From NCBI GenBank assembly GCA_958295875.1, contig OY282379.1:1550001-1614000 (forward strand): DNA of 64,000 bases. Reading direction: 5' to 3'. This stretch comes from an uncultured Pseudomonadales bacterium (GTDB lineage Bacteria; Pseudomonadota; Gammaproteobacteria; Pseudomonadales; Azotimanducaceae). Under the pieces are notes generated by a model, which worked only from the letters and a program-made list of their open reading frames with translations, was not told where the DNA came from and made no database searches. Shown here one piece after another: positions 48,201-59,140 of this stretch (the first letter of the stretch is position 1; every line of letters begins with the position of its first letter). The position numbers were made by a program, and so were the translations under genes.

Positions 48201-49752
48201 CGGGTGGCGCGACGAGCAATCGAAGGCGCAAATCGATGACGTGATGCTTGGATCGCTTGAGCTTCTGTTCGACGACGAGATCGAACGAGAGGGAGACGAC
48301 GACTTCGAGAAGGTCATGGCGCAGACAGCTGCGAGGAATCGCAGCCGGCATCGTCAGCGCGTGGAAATGACCGCCGACCCGCTTGCCGACGACTCCGCCA
48401 TGATGCGGGGCCTTGGCAAGGCGGCCATCGCGTTGACCAATCCGCCGTTCTCCAGCCTGAGAAACCAAGCCAACGACATGGAAGGCCACTTGAGACAGGC
48501 AATGGCTAGCCGGATGGATGGCTTGAGGCAAAACGTCCGCTCGCGATGGCCGAAGTGGGGCGAGGCGATGTCCGCGGATTCCGTGAGCCCGCCGTTCTCG
48601 TTCGTCCTTGCGGAGCGGATTGACCAGCGCCGCGGAGTCGTAGGCAAGATCATGCCCACGACGGCCTGCACCAACAGTGCGCCGGCCGGCATCGCGGAGC
48701 GGCGATTCCTAGCCGACCAGTTCGAGATCGACAGCGTTGTCACTCTGCACGACCCCAAGGCGTTCTGTTGGAGCGTTCAAGGTCAGCAGGAGAGCCTGCT
48801 GCTCATGCGCAGGCAGCCGCGCGACAAGCGCTCACGCGCCGTGCGCTTTGTTTCCTTGCGGCGGCGGCCATCCAACGCTGAGGACGCGATGGCCATATAC
48901 GAGCGTCTCCGCGAAGGCAACCTCGGCGATCTCGGCCGCATCTGCGAGTGGCCAAGAGGGCGCCTCGACGCCGGCGATTGGTCGCCTGCCGTCTTCTACG
49001 AACCTGATCTCGCTCGTGCTTGCCACGACATTGATCAATGGGCCAAGGACAAACCCGCGCGATTTGCGCAGTTGGGCGATCTATACGCCGTCAACACGAC
49101 CAAGCAAACAGTGGGGCAGGCAAAGTGGGAATGGTGCGCCGAGGAGGAGGCCGAAGTGCCTGTGGCCAGGTACGCCAAGGAGTCTGCGCAAACATGTCTT
49201 CAAGGGACCATCGACGGGTGGGCCAGACGGGTGCCCGCGCTTCTTGGAAACGAAAGAGAACGTGACAACTTGGTCCGCAAATCAGGACGCCTGTTAGTGA
49301 CGAACACGCAGAACGCATCCTCGGGGCGCTTGGGCGCGGTCGCATTTCGCGCACCCGTCGTTGGCTACGCATGGACGCCCGTTCAGGATGTGACCGTGCA
49401 GGACGCGCAAGCCCTCGCCGTATGGATCAACTCCACCGTCGGCCGCATCCTTCTACGCAAGTACGCCAGCCGCAGCACCCATTGGCCGATGTACCAGCCC
49501 GCGGCGATCAAGGCGCTGGTTGTGCCCAACACCGCAAGTTCACACTGGCAGCGAATGCGCCAGCCCCTGATGGAGGCTTACCGGGCCACGAAGAACATGG
49601 TTGTTCCGCAGTACCGCGAACCCGACGCCGAAGTGCGGCGCATGTGGGATCGGGCGGTGGCGAAGGCGGCAGGAATCCCACAACGCGCCGTTAACGGATG
49701 GCGGACGTTGATGGACGCGGAACCTTTCGTAACTGGCAAGCGCCCCCAGTGA
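45205..49752 (+). CDS. Single-chain restriction-modification enzyme, Type ISP-like (nuclease-helicase-methyltransferase)
   Basis: This 1515-residue protein joins, in order: an Mrr-like nuclease domain (GVD with D84, then QAK at 98-100), a superfamily 2 translocase (ACGTGKT with K206, VADEAH at 334-339, helicase C segment about 565-610 ending VQAVGRVMRR), a helical coupler (about 690-880), an N6-adenine methyltransferase (DPACGSGT from D917; NPPF from N1079) and a C-terminal part (about 1200-1510) fitting a target-recognition domain. That is the architecture of Type ISP enzymes such as LlaGI and LlaBIII, which methylate one strand of their site and cut after collision of translocating enzymes. 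TTG 45205 or ATG 45223 could be the start. All key residues are kept, so it should be active. The OLD-family gene follows by 37 bp. Confidence 0.88.
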   Translation: MKAALGMEATTLGTDDTLRGKILALATIEGPQKGILFERWLVETLPQIPSTEIVRAWRWHDSPTPLRRKAFGRSLADLPDTGVDILAERSDGGLVAIQAKCLRLDKTLVLKDLTQFWLKVKGNGKLAANWVVTTGGWGRTVEAHAKDANGALINAQSEWGDIPVADLGRAKPLELDASQRAAWKDCVERFHNEDRGRLVMACGTGKTLVSLRVAEEIVPEGGIVVYATPSIALTGQSRRSWLQNAKRPMRTMVVCSDEDEGAGGGTSRFTGFVSEIEAPVSTDPRTIADRWGALRRSLQDVDNGLVAVFATYQSLHRICVAQEERWFPDVDFVVADEAHRTAGKYDRTNPGPFQVVHHRLQAGKRLYQTATPRIYSKRSQVKISKMVKSAGTGTNVSVKDMADASIYGPPFHRLSFRDALKATNPRLCDYRVIVLGTPLTTDADTIGGRGEVRDGDDDVENTSRNTRVAALAQAMQYGAEDMEDIRSCIAFCNRVAFASKASRLLRDKRLSQWAHGRALAQGKVGKGAKSAVVNSGSLSARHNAQQRGEELQALRNANGEKHVTTNVSVLSEGIDVPALDAICFLDGRRSEVEIVQAVGRVMRRPASGSKERGYIIVPVVISPQASFEESLGAGGGDWSVVGQVLRALKAHDDRIETNLTDVLRVRPPSPSRGQPSEQLDFWEKLAQGKFDALAPVLADSGILGNEKAQTVNLIKTAVATAARSLASEAGVGQTLVPVIGVADIKGDKSDAEVRACTQAALILMNACLVHERLVETRSAIKLSALAEIAKAKDLSKKLATEWRKVLTHDYKPIFDPAVEVLDAARMGQRRSPLGVKLALQGLMEHAAEVAEKYAAAGMDHAGELFQAAMDNPKADGAYYTLTPGAMLLAELACDLYAPPDDPLWRRPSTWKRMTMMDPACGSGTLLTAFATAVRRRAARQGAKQAQQENIHKALVENGMIGLDINRRALQIAAAQLAMGGLSADFRNMGLWTLPRGRRVGWRDEQSKAQIDDVMLGSLELLFDDEIEREGDDDFEKVMAQTAARNRSRHRQRVEMTADPLADDSAMMRGLGKAAIALTNPPFSSLRNQANDMEGHLRQAMASRMDGLRQNVRSRWPKWGEAMSADSVSPPFSFVLAERIDQRRGVVGKIMPTTACTNSAPAGIAERRFLADQFEIDSVVTLHDPKAFCWSVQGQQESLLLMRRQPRDKRSRAVRFVSLRRRPSNAEDAMAIYERLREGNLGDLGRICEWPRGRLDAGDWSPAVFYEPDLARACHDIDQWAKDKPARFAQLGDLYAVNTTKQTVGQAKWEWCAEEEAEVPVARYAKESAQTCLQGTIDGWARRVPALLGNERERDNLVRKSGRLLVTNTQNASSGRLGAVAFRAPVVGYAWTPVQDVTVQDAQALAVWINSTVGRILLRKYASRSTHWPMYQPAAIKALVVPNTASSHWQRMRQPLMEAYRATKNMVVPQYREPDAEVRRMWDRAVAKAAGIPQRAVNGWRTLMDAEPFVTGKRPQ

Positions 49753-49789
49753 AAGAACGCTCACTGGTCATCGGGAATAGGAGTCGTCT

Positions 49790-51874
49790 GTGAAGTTATC
49801 GAGGTTCAGAGTCACCAACTTTCGCTCGGTAGCCGATAGTGGATGGATCGATGTCGACGACGTAACCGCGCTAATAGGCATCAACGAGTCAGGCAAGTCC
49901 AATCTTCTGCTCGCACTATGGAAATTGAAGCCGGCTAACGAAGGAGAAATCCACCTCACATCGGACTGCCCGAGGCAATTGTTTACCGAGATCAGGCACG
50001 ACCCTAGCGATTATGCCTTCATTGACGCGGAGTTCAATACAGAGGAGTCCGCAACACGGCTGGGACATCATGCGGGTCTCTCGGCTGATGATGCCTCCAA
50101 GGTGCGTGTAACACGCTTCTTCAATGGCCGATATAAAGTGACGTTTCCCTGTCACCGTCAAGAAACGACCATTACACGTAGATGGTTAATCGATAGGTTT
50201 GGTGAATATGCAGCCCGAATTAGGTCAGGGAAAGAGCAAAAGCAAGAATCTGGCCTTAAGGACCGTCTAAGCAAGAGCCTTGACGAAATCATTGGCACCT
50301 TGCCGCCTAATGATAGCGTTGGTGTAAAGTGTCTAACATCGGTCAAAGATGCTGTTGGCAAAATTGTCCCACGTCGCCCAGCAAAAACCAGCAAGATTAC
50401 GCCGCTGGTGCGGCAACTAATTAATGAGTTAGAAGAGCGCCTCAATGAGATTTCAGCCGCACCTCCAGGTGATCGGGAGAGCGTTTCTCGATCTGTCATT
50501 GCGGCGATTCCTCCCTTTGTGTATTACGCACACTACGGCAACCTAGACTCGGAGATCTACTTACCTCACGTTGTCGACAACCTTCAACGCAATGACCTAG
50601 GTGCGAAGGAGATGGCAAAGGCCCGAACTCTCCGCGTCCTGTTCAGCTTCGTTGGATTAGAGGCGAAGGAGATACTGGATTTGGGAAGTGAGCCTTCAGG
50701 CCGTCTCTCGGACGAGCGCGTTGCTGAGATTGGAGAACAGAAAAGGGAGCGACTCATTCTTCTTCAATCGGCTAGTGCGAAGCTAACCACCAAGTTCCGG
50801 GATTGGTGGAAGCAGGGAGACTATGATTTTCGATTCGCCACCGACGGCAATCACTTTAGCATATGGGTGAAAGACGATCGACGCCCAGCAGAGGTGGAGC
50901 TCGAAAACCGGAGCTCAGGTCTGCAATGGTTCCTCAGCTTCTACCTCGTTTTTTTGGTCGAGAGTCAGGAAGACCACAGCGGAGCTGTTCTTTTGCTGGA
51001 TGAACCAGGGATGTCACTTCATCCGCACGCACAACGGGACCTGTCCGTTTTCTTTGACAATCTTGCGACGAAAAATCAAATCCTGTATACGTCCCATTCG
51101 CCGTTTCTGGTGGATGCCGATCGACTAGAACGTGCCCGCAAGGTCTTCGTCGCGAAAGATGGAACTACTAAAGCGACCTCTGATTTGCGGCACAACGAAG
51201 GCCGGGATGAACAGGAGGGAGCCGCATACGCCGTGCATTCCGCTCTCAATCTCAGCATTGGCGAGAGCATCTTGGTTGGCTGCCGGGCGGTACTGGTAGA
51301 AGGTGTCTCCGACCTCTATTATCTGACGGCGATTAAGTCTTTGCTTATTGCCGCAGGCAAGATTAAACCTTCGCGGGAACTTGTTTTCCCACCGTCCGGC
51401 GGTGCGAAGAATGTGCGCGTTGTAGCTAGTATTCTTACCGGTCGGGACGGTTCACCACCGAATGTATTGTTGGATTCAGATTCTTATGGGCGCAACACGA
51501 AAAAGGCGCTGACATCCAGTAATGGGCTCTACGCGGAACATGGCGGCCGTGTCTTAGAAGTGGGTGACTTTGTGGATGCCGTCGTAGAAGACGCCGAGGT
51601 CGAGGATTTGTGGCCACAAGATATTCTGGCCAAGGAGCTGGATCGTATGATACGCGATGCTGAAGTTCCTCTAGGGGACTGTCTTGAACCAAGCGTCCCG
51701 CTTGTTAGGCAAGTGGAGTTATGGGCGGAATCTCAGTCGACCACACTGCCGAAGCACTGGAAAGTAGAATTGGCTCGAAGGGTGAAGGATCGGATGCTTC
51801 GCAGTGATATTCAGGATTTCGACGACGCCATAGTGGACAGGTGGAGAAAACTGTTCGGCGCGTTCGAGAGATAG
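49790..51874 (+). CDS. OLD-family ATP-dependent nuclease (AAA/ABC ATPase plus TOPRIM)
   Basis: The 694-residue protein has an N-terminal SMC/ABC-type ATPase with Walker A GINESGKS (K36), a signature-like SSGLQWFLSFY, Walker B LLLDEP (D404, E405) and the switch SHSPFLVD. A C-terminal TOPRIM-like part has E504 in LVEGVSD and DSD at 562-564. This layout is that of the OLD nuclease family, whose members act in phage defence (P2 OLD, GajA). A GTG start with AGGAG six bases ahead is clear. By eye the gene is distinctly AT-richer than all neighbours, pointing to recent transfer. No GajB-type UvrD helicase lies next to it; its neighbour is the Type ISP-like gene. Cleavage activity is inferred. Confidence 0.85.
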   Translation: MKLSRFRVTNFRSVADSGWIDVDDVTALIGINESGKSNLLLALWKLKPANEGEIHLTSDCPRQLFTEIRHDPSDYAFIDAEFNTEESATRLGHHAGLSADDASKVRVTRFFNGRYKVTFPCHRQETTITRRWLIDRFGEYAARIRSGKEQKQESGLKDRLSKSLDEIIGTLPPNDSVGVKCLTSVKDAVGKIVPRRPAKTSKITPLVRQLINELEERLNEISAAPPGDRESVSRSVIAAIPPFVYYAHYGNLDSEIYLPHVVDNLQRNDLGAKEMAKARTLRVLFSFVGLEAKEILDLGSEPSGRLSDERVAEIGEQKRERLILLQSASAKLTTKFRDWWKQGDYDFRFATDGNHFSIWVKDDRRPAEVELENRSSGLQWFLSFYLVFLVESQEDHSGAVLLLDEPGMSLHPHAQRDLSVFFDNLATKNQILYTSHSPFLVDADRLERARKVFVAKDGTTKATSDLRHNEGRDEQEGAAYAVHSALNLSIGESILVGCRAVLVEGVSDLYYLTAIKSLLIAAGKIKPSRELVFPPSGGAKNVRVVASILTGRDGSPPNVLLDSDSYGRNTKKALTSSNGLYAEHGGRVLEVGDFVDAVVEDAEVEDLWPQDILAKELDRMIRDAEVPLGDCLEPSVPLVRQVELWAESQSTTLPKHWKVELARRVKDRMLRSDIQDFDDAIVDRWRKLFGAFER

Positions 51875-52275
51875 TTGATGGCCATGCCGAAGAAGAACCT
51901 GTGTCGGGCCAAGTCGCGGCCGACATAGCACGTGCGGCGTGTCTCCGGCGATAGGGGCTGCGCAGAGCAAGACGCTTGGCGATATCGGCTGGATCGTCGA
52001 TATGATCGAGGCGAGAAGGCCGCGGCAGGGGGAAGCGGGGGTCATATAAAAGGCGATCACGTTCGTGACGGCTTGGGCTGTGGTGTGCTCGTCAGTTCCG
52101 GGTCGCTATTTCGAGTTGAGCAGTACCCGCCACGCCCCCTCGCCCTTCTAATCCCCCGCCCCACGCCGTATACTGCGCGCGCCTCGCGGAGCTTGGTCCC
52201 ATGCGGGGCACAGCGGATGATGGACGGACACGCGCTGCGTGCCGCGCAGGGCCAGCGCCCTAAGGGCTAAGGCTG
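51875..52275. other. Non-coding gap between OLD gene and atp operon
   Basis: These 400 bp hold no convincing gene. A short palindrome TCACG-TT-CGTGA is at 52057-52068 and a -10-like TATACT at 52169-52174. The first part (51875-52030) may be the right edge of the inserted block, but no repeat matching the left edge was found by eye. Confidence 0.5.
52146..52174 (+). promoter_or_regulatory. Possible promoter of the atp operon
   Basis: A good -10 TATACT (52169-52174) lies 102 bp before atpI, with a poor -35 TTCTAA 17 bp upstream (52146-52151; matches 3 of 6). The call rests on the -10 and on position. Confidence 0.35.
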
Positions 52276-52656
52276 GTGTGCGTCGCCGCGTTTGATCGGC
52301 TGCGCCGTGCGGGTGCGCCTTGGCGCATCGTCGCCGCGCAGCTCGGAGCGCTCGCTTTGGGCAGCGCAGCGCTGTTGTTGCTGCTGGGGGTTGGGGAAGC
52401 ATTGTCCGCGCTGGCGGGCGGCGTCGCCATTGCGGCGCCGAACGCGGGGCTGGCCTTTGCCGCCTCGCGGGGCGCTGGCACGGGGGCAGCCGGGCGTTTC
52501 TTGGCGTTGGCCGTGTTGAAGTGGGCGCTGGCTGGGTTGCTGATGGCTGGCGCGTTGGCGTTTGCGCCCGTCCAGCCCTTGGGATTTGTCGCGGGGCTTG
52601 TTATCGCGGCGGTAGCTGGCGCGTTGGCGCCAATGTGGGTGAACGAACAGAGTTAG
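52276..52656 (+). CDS. atpI: ATP synthase subunit I-like protein
   Basis: This is a small membrane protein of 126 residues with about four hydrophobic segments, in the first position of the ATP synthase operon. The subunit is thought to help assemble the c-ring or carry magnesium. The sequence itself is low in specific motifs, so the name rests largely on position before atpB. A GTG start with AAGG upstream is used. Confidence 0.75.
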   Translation: MCVAAFDRLRRAGAPWRIVAAQLGALALGSAALLLLLGVGEALSALAGGVAIAAPNAGLAFAASRGAGTGAAGRFLALAVLKWALAGLLMAGALAFAPVQPLGFVAGLVIAAVAGALAPMWVNEQS

Positions 52657-53493
<837 letters not shown>

Positions 53494-53498
53494 ACTGA

Positions 53499-53774
<276 letters not shown>

Positions 53775-53802
53775 CCGGTTCGGCCGCTAACGAGGTGACG
53801 GC

Positions 53803-54273
53803 ATGAACATCAATCTGACGCTCATCGGGCAGACGATCACCTTCGTCGTCTTCGTTTGGTTTTGCTACAAGTTCATCTGGCCGTACTTGATTACGGCCAT
53901 GCGCGAACGGCAGCAGGCCATCGCGGAAGGGCTCGTCGCTGGCGAACGCGCAGAGCAAGACCTTGAGCGGGCGCGTGCGCGCGCCACCAAGGAACTTGCC
54001 GAAGCGCGCGGCGAGGCGCAGCGCATCGTCGATCAGGCGCGCAGCCAAGCGGCGCAGATGCTGGAGCAGGCGAAGCAGGAAGCGCAAGCCGAAGGCGAGC
54101 GCATCAAGGAGGCCGCCAGCCAAGAGGTTGAGCAGGAAGCCAACCGGGCGCGAGAGGCACTGCGTGGCGAAGTGGCGGAGCTTGCGGTGGCCGGCGCTGA
54201 ACGCATCCTGCGTGACAGCATCGATCGTGGCCGCCATGACGCTTTGCTGAAGCAACTCGCGGCGGAACTGTAG
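53803..54273 (+). CDS. atpF: ATP synthase subunit b
   Basis: This is the peripheral stalk subunit. One N-terminal membrane helix (about 5-26, with [21 protein letters not shown]) is followed by a long charged coiled coil rich in Ala, Glu, Arg and Gln up to residue 156. A strong GAGGTGA ribosome site precedes the ATG. A single b gene fits non-photosynthetic proteobacteria. Confidence 0.96.
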   Translation: MNINLTLIGQTITFVVFVWFCYKFIWPYLITAMRERQQAIAEGLVAGERAEQDLERARARATKELAEARGEAQRIVDQARSQAAQMLEQAKQEAQAEGERIKEAASQEVEQEANRAREALRGEVAELAVAGAERILRDSIDRGRHDALLKQLAAEL

Positions 54274-54276
54274 CCG

Positions 54277-54816
54277 ATGGCGGAGCTTGCAACGCTGGCG
54301 CGGCCCTACGCCAACGCCGTCTACAACATGGGGCGCGAGCGGAATCAGCTTGACGGCTGGGCGCGGCAGTTGGCGCTGCTGGCGAACGTTGTGGAGGCGC
54401 CGCAGGTGCGCTCGCTAGTCGAATCGCCGGCGGTGCCGGATGTGGCCAAGGCGCATCGAGTGGCAGACGTCGTGGGCGCAGAGCTCAACGAGGCCGGCCG
54501 CGGCTTGGTGGGCGCCCTCGCCGCGAACAAGCGGCTGCCGCTGTTGCCGGAGATTCGCCGCCAGTTCGATGCGCTGAAGGCCGATGCGGACAAAACCTTG
54601 GCCGTTGAAATCACCGCAGCCACGCCGCTCACAGAGGACAACTTGGAGCGCTTCGCAGCGGCTTTGGCGCAGCGTTTCGAACAGCAGGTGGAGATGACGG
54701 CGAAGGTGGATGAATCCCTGTTGGGGGGCGCCGTCATTCGCGCCGGCGACACGGTTTTCGATGGCTCCGTGCGCGGCAAACTCGACAAGCTGGCGGAATC
54801 GCTGGCCAAGGCATAA
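54277..54816 (+). CDS. atpH: ATP synthase subunit delta
   Basis: This subunit links F1 to the peripheral stalk. The 179 residues have the N-terminal [16 protein letters not shown] helix pattern and the C-terminal [29 protein letters not shown] segment that marks the family. It follows atpF by 3 bp. Confidence 0.96.
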   Translation: MAELATLARPYANAVYNMGRERNQLDGWARQLALLANVVEAPQVRSLVESPAVPDVAKAHRVADVVGAELNEAGRGLVGALAANKRLPLLPEIRRQFDALKADADKTLAVEITAATPLTEDNLERFAAALAQRFEQQVEMTAKVDESLLGGAVIRAGDTVFDGSVRGKLDKLAESLAKA

Positions 54817-54839
54817 GGGAATCGGAGACACACCCACAC

Positions 54840-56384
54840 ATGCAACAACTGAACCCTTCCGAAATCAGCGACATCATCAAGGGTCGCATCGAAGCGCTGG
54901 ACGTCGCTTCGCAACCGCGCAACGAGGGCTCCATCGTTGGCGTCTCAGACGGCATCGTGCGCGTTCACGGGCTGGCCGAGGCGCGCTACGGCGAGATGAT
55001 CGAGTTCCCCGGCGGCGTGTACGGCATGGCCCTCAACCTGGAACGCGATTCGGTTGGGGTGGTGGTGCTCGGCGATTACGAGAACCTCTCCGAAGGGATG
55101 ACGGCGCGCTGCACCCAGCGCATCTTGGAAGTGCCGGTGGGCCCTGGCTTGTTGGGGCGGGTGGTGGATGCGCTCGGCAACCCCCTGGACGGCAAAGGCC
55201 CCATCGACGCCGTGGGCACGGAGCCCATCGAGAAAGTGGCGCCCGGCGTCATCGCAAGGCAATCCGTGCAGCAGCCGGTGCAAATGGGCATCAAGTGCAT
55301 CGATTCGATGGTGCCCATCGGCCGCGGCCAGCGCGAGCTGATCATTGGCGACCGGCAGATCGGCAAGACAGCCCTTGCCGTGGACGCGGTGATCAACCAA
55401 CGGACGAGCGGCATCCGCTGCATCTATGTGGCCATCGGGCAAAAGATGTCCACCATCGCCAACATCGTGCGCACCTTTGAGGAGAACGGCGCGATGGACC
55501 ACACCATCGTCGTGGCGGCCGGCGCCGCGGCGCCGGCGCCCATGCAGTACATCTCGGCCTACTCCGGCTGCACGATGGGCGAATACTTCCGGGATCACGG
55601 CGAAGACGCCTTGGTCATCTATGACGACCTCACCAAGCAGGCATGGGCGTACCGGCAAATCTCCCTGCTGTTGAAGCGTCCGCCGGGGCGCGAAGCCTAT
55701 CCGGGGGATGTCTTCTACTTGCACTCGCGGCTGCTCGAACGCGCCGCGCGCGTGAACGCCGAGTATGTGGAGCGGGTGACGGACGGTGCCGTCAAGGGCA
55801 AGACGGGCTCCCTCACCGCACTGCCCATCATCGAAACCCAGGCCGGAGACATTTCCGCCTTCGTGCCCACCAACGTCATCTCCATCACAGACGGGCAGAT
55901 TTTCTTGGAGTTGGATCGCTTCAACTCTGGCCTGCGCCCGGCCATGAGCCCTGGCACTTCCGTGTCCCGGGTCGGCGGCTCCGCGCAGGTGCCGTTCATG
56001 AAGAAGATCTCCGGCGGCATCAAGCTGGCGCTCGCGCAATACCGCGAACTGGCCGCGTTCTCGCAATTCGCATCAGATTTGGACGAAGCCACGCGCCGCC
56101 AGCTGGATCATGGCGCCCGCGTGGAAGAGCTGATGAAGCAGAAGCAGTACGCGCCGATGGCCGTGGCGGAAATGGGCGTTGTGCTGTTCGCCGCCAACGA
56201 GCGCTATCTGGAAGACGTGCCGGTGGAGCGCGTGCTGGATTTCGAGCAAGACCTGCTCGCCTACATGAACGCCGAGCACAAAGAGTGGATGGAAGACATC
56301 ACCGCCACCGGCGCTTACGACGACGACACCGAGGCGTTCATGCACGAGGCGATCAAGGCGTTCAAGCAGACGCACAGCTACTGA
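54840..56384 (+). CDS. atpA: ATP synthase subunit alpha
   Basis: This is the non-catalytic nucleotide-binding subunit of F1. The 514 residues include the Walker A-like GDRQIGKTA near residue 169, the VYVAIGQK-type strand ([14 protein letters not shown]) and the signature [18 protein letters not shown]- and C-terminal ends are complete. It starts 23 bp after atpH. Confidence 0.98.
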   Translation: MQQLNPSEISDIIKGRIEALDVASQPRNEGSIVGVSDGIVRVHGLAEARYGEMIEFPGGVYGMALNLERDSVGVVVLGDYENLSEGMTARCTQRILEVPVGPGLLGRVVDALGNPLDGKGPIDAVGTEPIEKVAPGVIARQSVQQPVQMGIKCIDSMVPIGRGQRELIIGDRQIGKTALAVDAVINQRTSGIRCIYVAIGQKMSTIANIVRTFEENGAMDHTIVVAAGAAAPAPMQYISAYSGCTMGEYFRDHGEDALVIYDDLTKQAWAYRQISLLLKRPPGREAYPGDVFYLHSRLLERAARVNAEYVERVTDGAVKGKTGSLTALPIIETQAGDISAFVPTNVISITDGQIFLELDRFNSGLRPAMSPGTSVSRVGGSAQVPFMKKISGGIKLALAQYRELAAFSQFASDLDEATRRQLDHGARVEELMKQKQYAPMAVAEMGVVLFAANERYLEDVPVERVLDFEQDLLAYMNAEHKEWMEDITATGAYDDDTEAFMHEAIKAFKQTHSY

Positions 56385-56385
56385 C

Positions 56386-57246
56386 ATGGCGGTCGGCAAG
56401 GAAATCCGCAAGAAGATCTCCAGCGTCCAGAACACGCAGAAGATCACCAGCGCCATGCAGCTCGTGGCGGCCAGCAAGATGCGCCGCACCCAAGAGCGGA
56501 TGCGCCTCGGCCGCCCGTACGCCAACCGCGTCCGCCAAGTGATAGGCCACCTCGGGAACTCCAACCCGGAATACCGCCACGCCTACATGAACACCCGCGA
56601 AGTGCGGCGCATGGGCTACATCGTGGTGTCCACAGACAAGGGACTGTGCGGCGGCTTGAACGCCAACCTGTTCCGAGAACTGGTGGGCGACATGGCCACG
56701 TGGCGCGACCGGGGCGTGGAAGTGGACCTCATGCTCATCGGCAACAAGGCAGCGGGTTTCTTTCGCGCTTTCGGTGGCAACGTGGTGGCGGCCATCAACG
56801 AGATTGGCGAGCAGCCGGTGCTGGAGGCGCTCATCGGCGGGGTGAAGGTGATGCTGGATGGCTTCACCGAAGGCCGCATAGACCGGCTGGACATCGTTTC
56901 CAACGAATTCGTCAACACGATGACGCAGCGCCCGACGGTGCGGCAGTTGCTGCCCTTGGACGCCACCGCAGACGAGGCGATGAAGCACCGTTGGGATTAC
57001 CTGTATGAGCCGGATGCGCGCGAACTGATCGATGGCTTGGTGTCGCGTTTCATCGAGGCGCAGGTGTATCACGCGGTGATCGAGAACACGGCTTGCGAAC
57101 AGGCCGCGAAGATGATCGCCATGAAGAGCGCCACCGAGAACGCCGAGGAAATCATTGGCGAACTCACCTTGCTCTACAACAACGCGCGGCAGGCGGCCAT
57201 CACCCAAGAGATTGCGGAAATCGTCGGTGGCGCCGCGGCGGTCTGA
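56386..57246 (+). CDS. atpG: ATP synthase subunit gamma
   Basis: This is the central rotor shaft. The 286 residues begin with [34 protein letters not shown], the N-terminal coiled coil, and end with [27 protein letters not shown] C-terminal helix ([10 protein letters not shown]), both diagnostic. It lies between atpA (1 bp) and atpD (45 bp). Confidence 0.97.
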   Translation: MAVGKEIRKKISSVQNTQKITSAMQLVAASKMRRTQERMRLGRPYANRVRQVIGHLGNSNPEYRHAYMNTREVRRMGYIVVSTDKGLCGGLNANLFRELVGDMATWRDRGVEVDLMLIGNKAAGFFRAFGGNVVAAINEIGEQPVLEALIGGVKVMLDGFTEGRIDRLDIVSNEFVNTMTQRPTVRQLLPLDATADEAMKHRWDYLYEPDARELIDGLVSRFIEAQVYHAVIENTACEQAAKMIAMKSATENAEEIIGELTLLYNNARQAAITQEIAEIVGGAAAV

Positions 57247-57279
57247 GCCGCATGGCCTTTGAGCAAACGAGACAGTTGA

Positions 57280-58674
<1,395 letters not shown>

Positions 58675-58679
58675 CCCAA

Positions 58680-59102
58680 GTGGCCATGACGATGCATTGC
58701 GACATCGTGAGCGCGGAGAAGGAGATTTTCTCTGGCCGCGTGACGATGTTGGTGGCCACGGGCACGTTGGGGGAACTCGGCATCATGCCCGGCCACGCGC
58801 CGTTGCTCACCGGCATCCGCCCGGGGCCGGTGCGGCTCAGCTTCGATAACGGCGAAGAGGAGGTGTTCTTCGCCTCCGGCGGCTTTCTGGAAGTGCAGCC
58901 GGCCGTGGTGACGGTGCTGGCCGACACGGCCTTGCGGGCAGACGACATCGACGAAGCCGCCACCGTCACCGCCCGCGAGCAAGCCGAACGCGCCCTTTCA
59001 GACCACGCGGCAGACTTCAACTTCTCGCTCGCCACCGCGCAACTCGCGGATGCCGCGGCGCGCCAGCGCACCGTCGAAGAGCTCAAGAAGCGGCGGCGCT
59101 AG
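58680..59102 (+). CDS. atpC: ATP synthase subunit epsilon
   Basis: This is the regulatory F1 subunit. The GTG at 58680 gives an N-terminus [19 protein letters not shown], aligning with E. coli AtpC (MAMTYHLDVVSAEQQMFSG), and is preferred over internal ATGs at 58686 and 58692. [19 protein letters not shown] is the conserved sandwich core; the C-terminal helical pair reaches residue 140. It ends the operon. Confidence 0.96.
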   Translation: MAMTMHCDIVSAEKEIFSGRVTMLVATGTLGELGIMPGHAPLLTGIRPGPVRLSFDNGEEEVFFASGGFLEVQPAVVTVLADTALRADDIDEAATVTAREQAERALSDHAADFNFSLATAQLADAAARQRTVEELKKRRR

Positions 59103-59140
59103 CGCGGCCGGCGGCGCCCCGCAACAGCGGCTGTGCTATC

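Noticed and set aside
49790..51874. Gabija system (GajA/GajB)
   Set aside because: The OLD protein resembles GajA in layout, but no UvrD-like GajB gene is next to it; the UvrD-type gene at 62 kb is 10 kb away and is a housekeeping repair helicase.
51932..52270. A possible 112-residue gene before atpI
   Set aside because: Low-complexity Gly/Arg product, no ribosome site, and the region holds a promoter-like -10.
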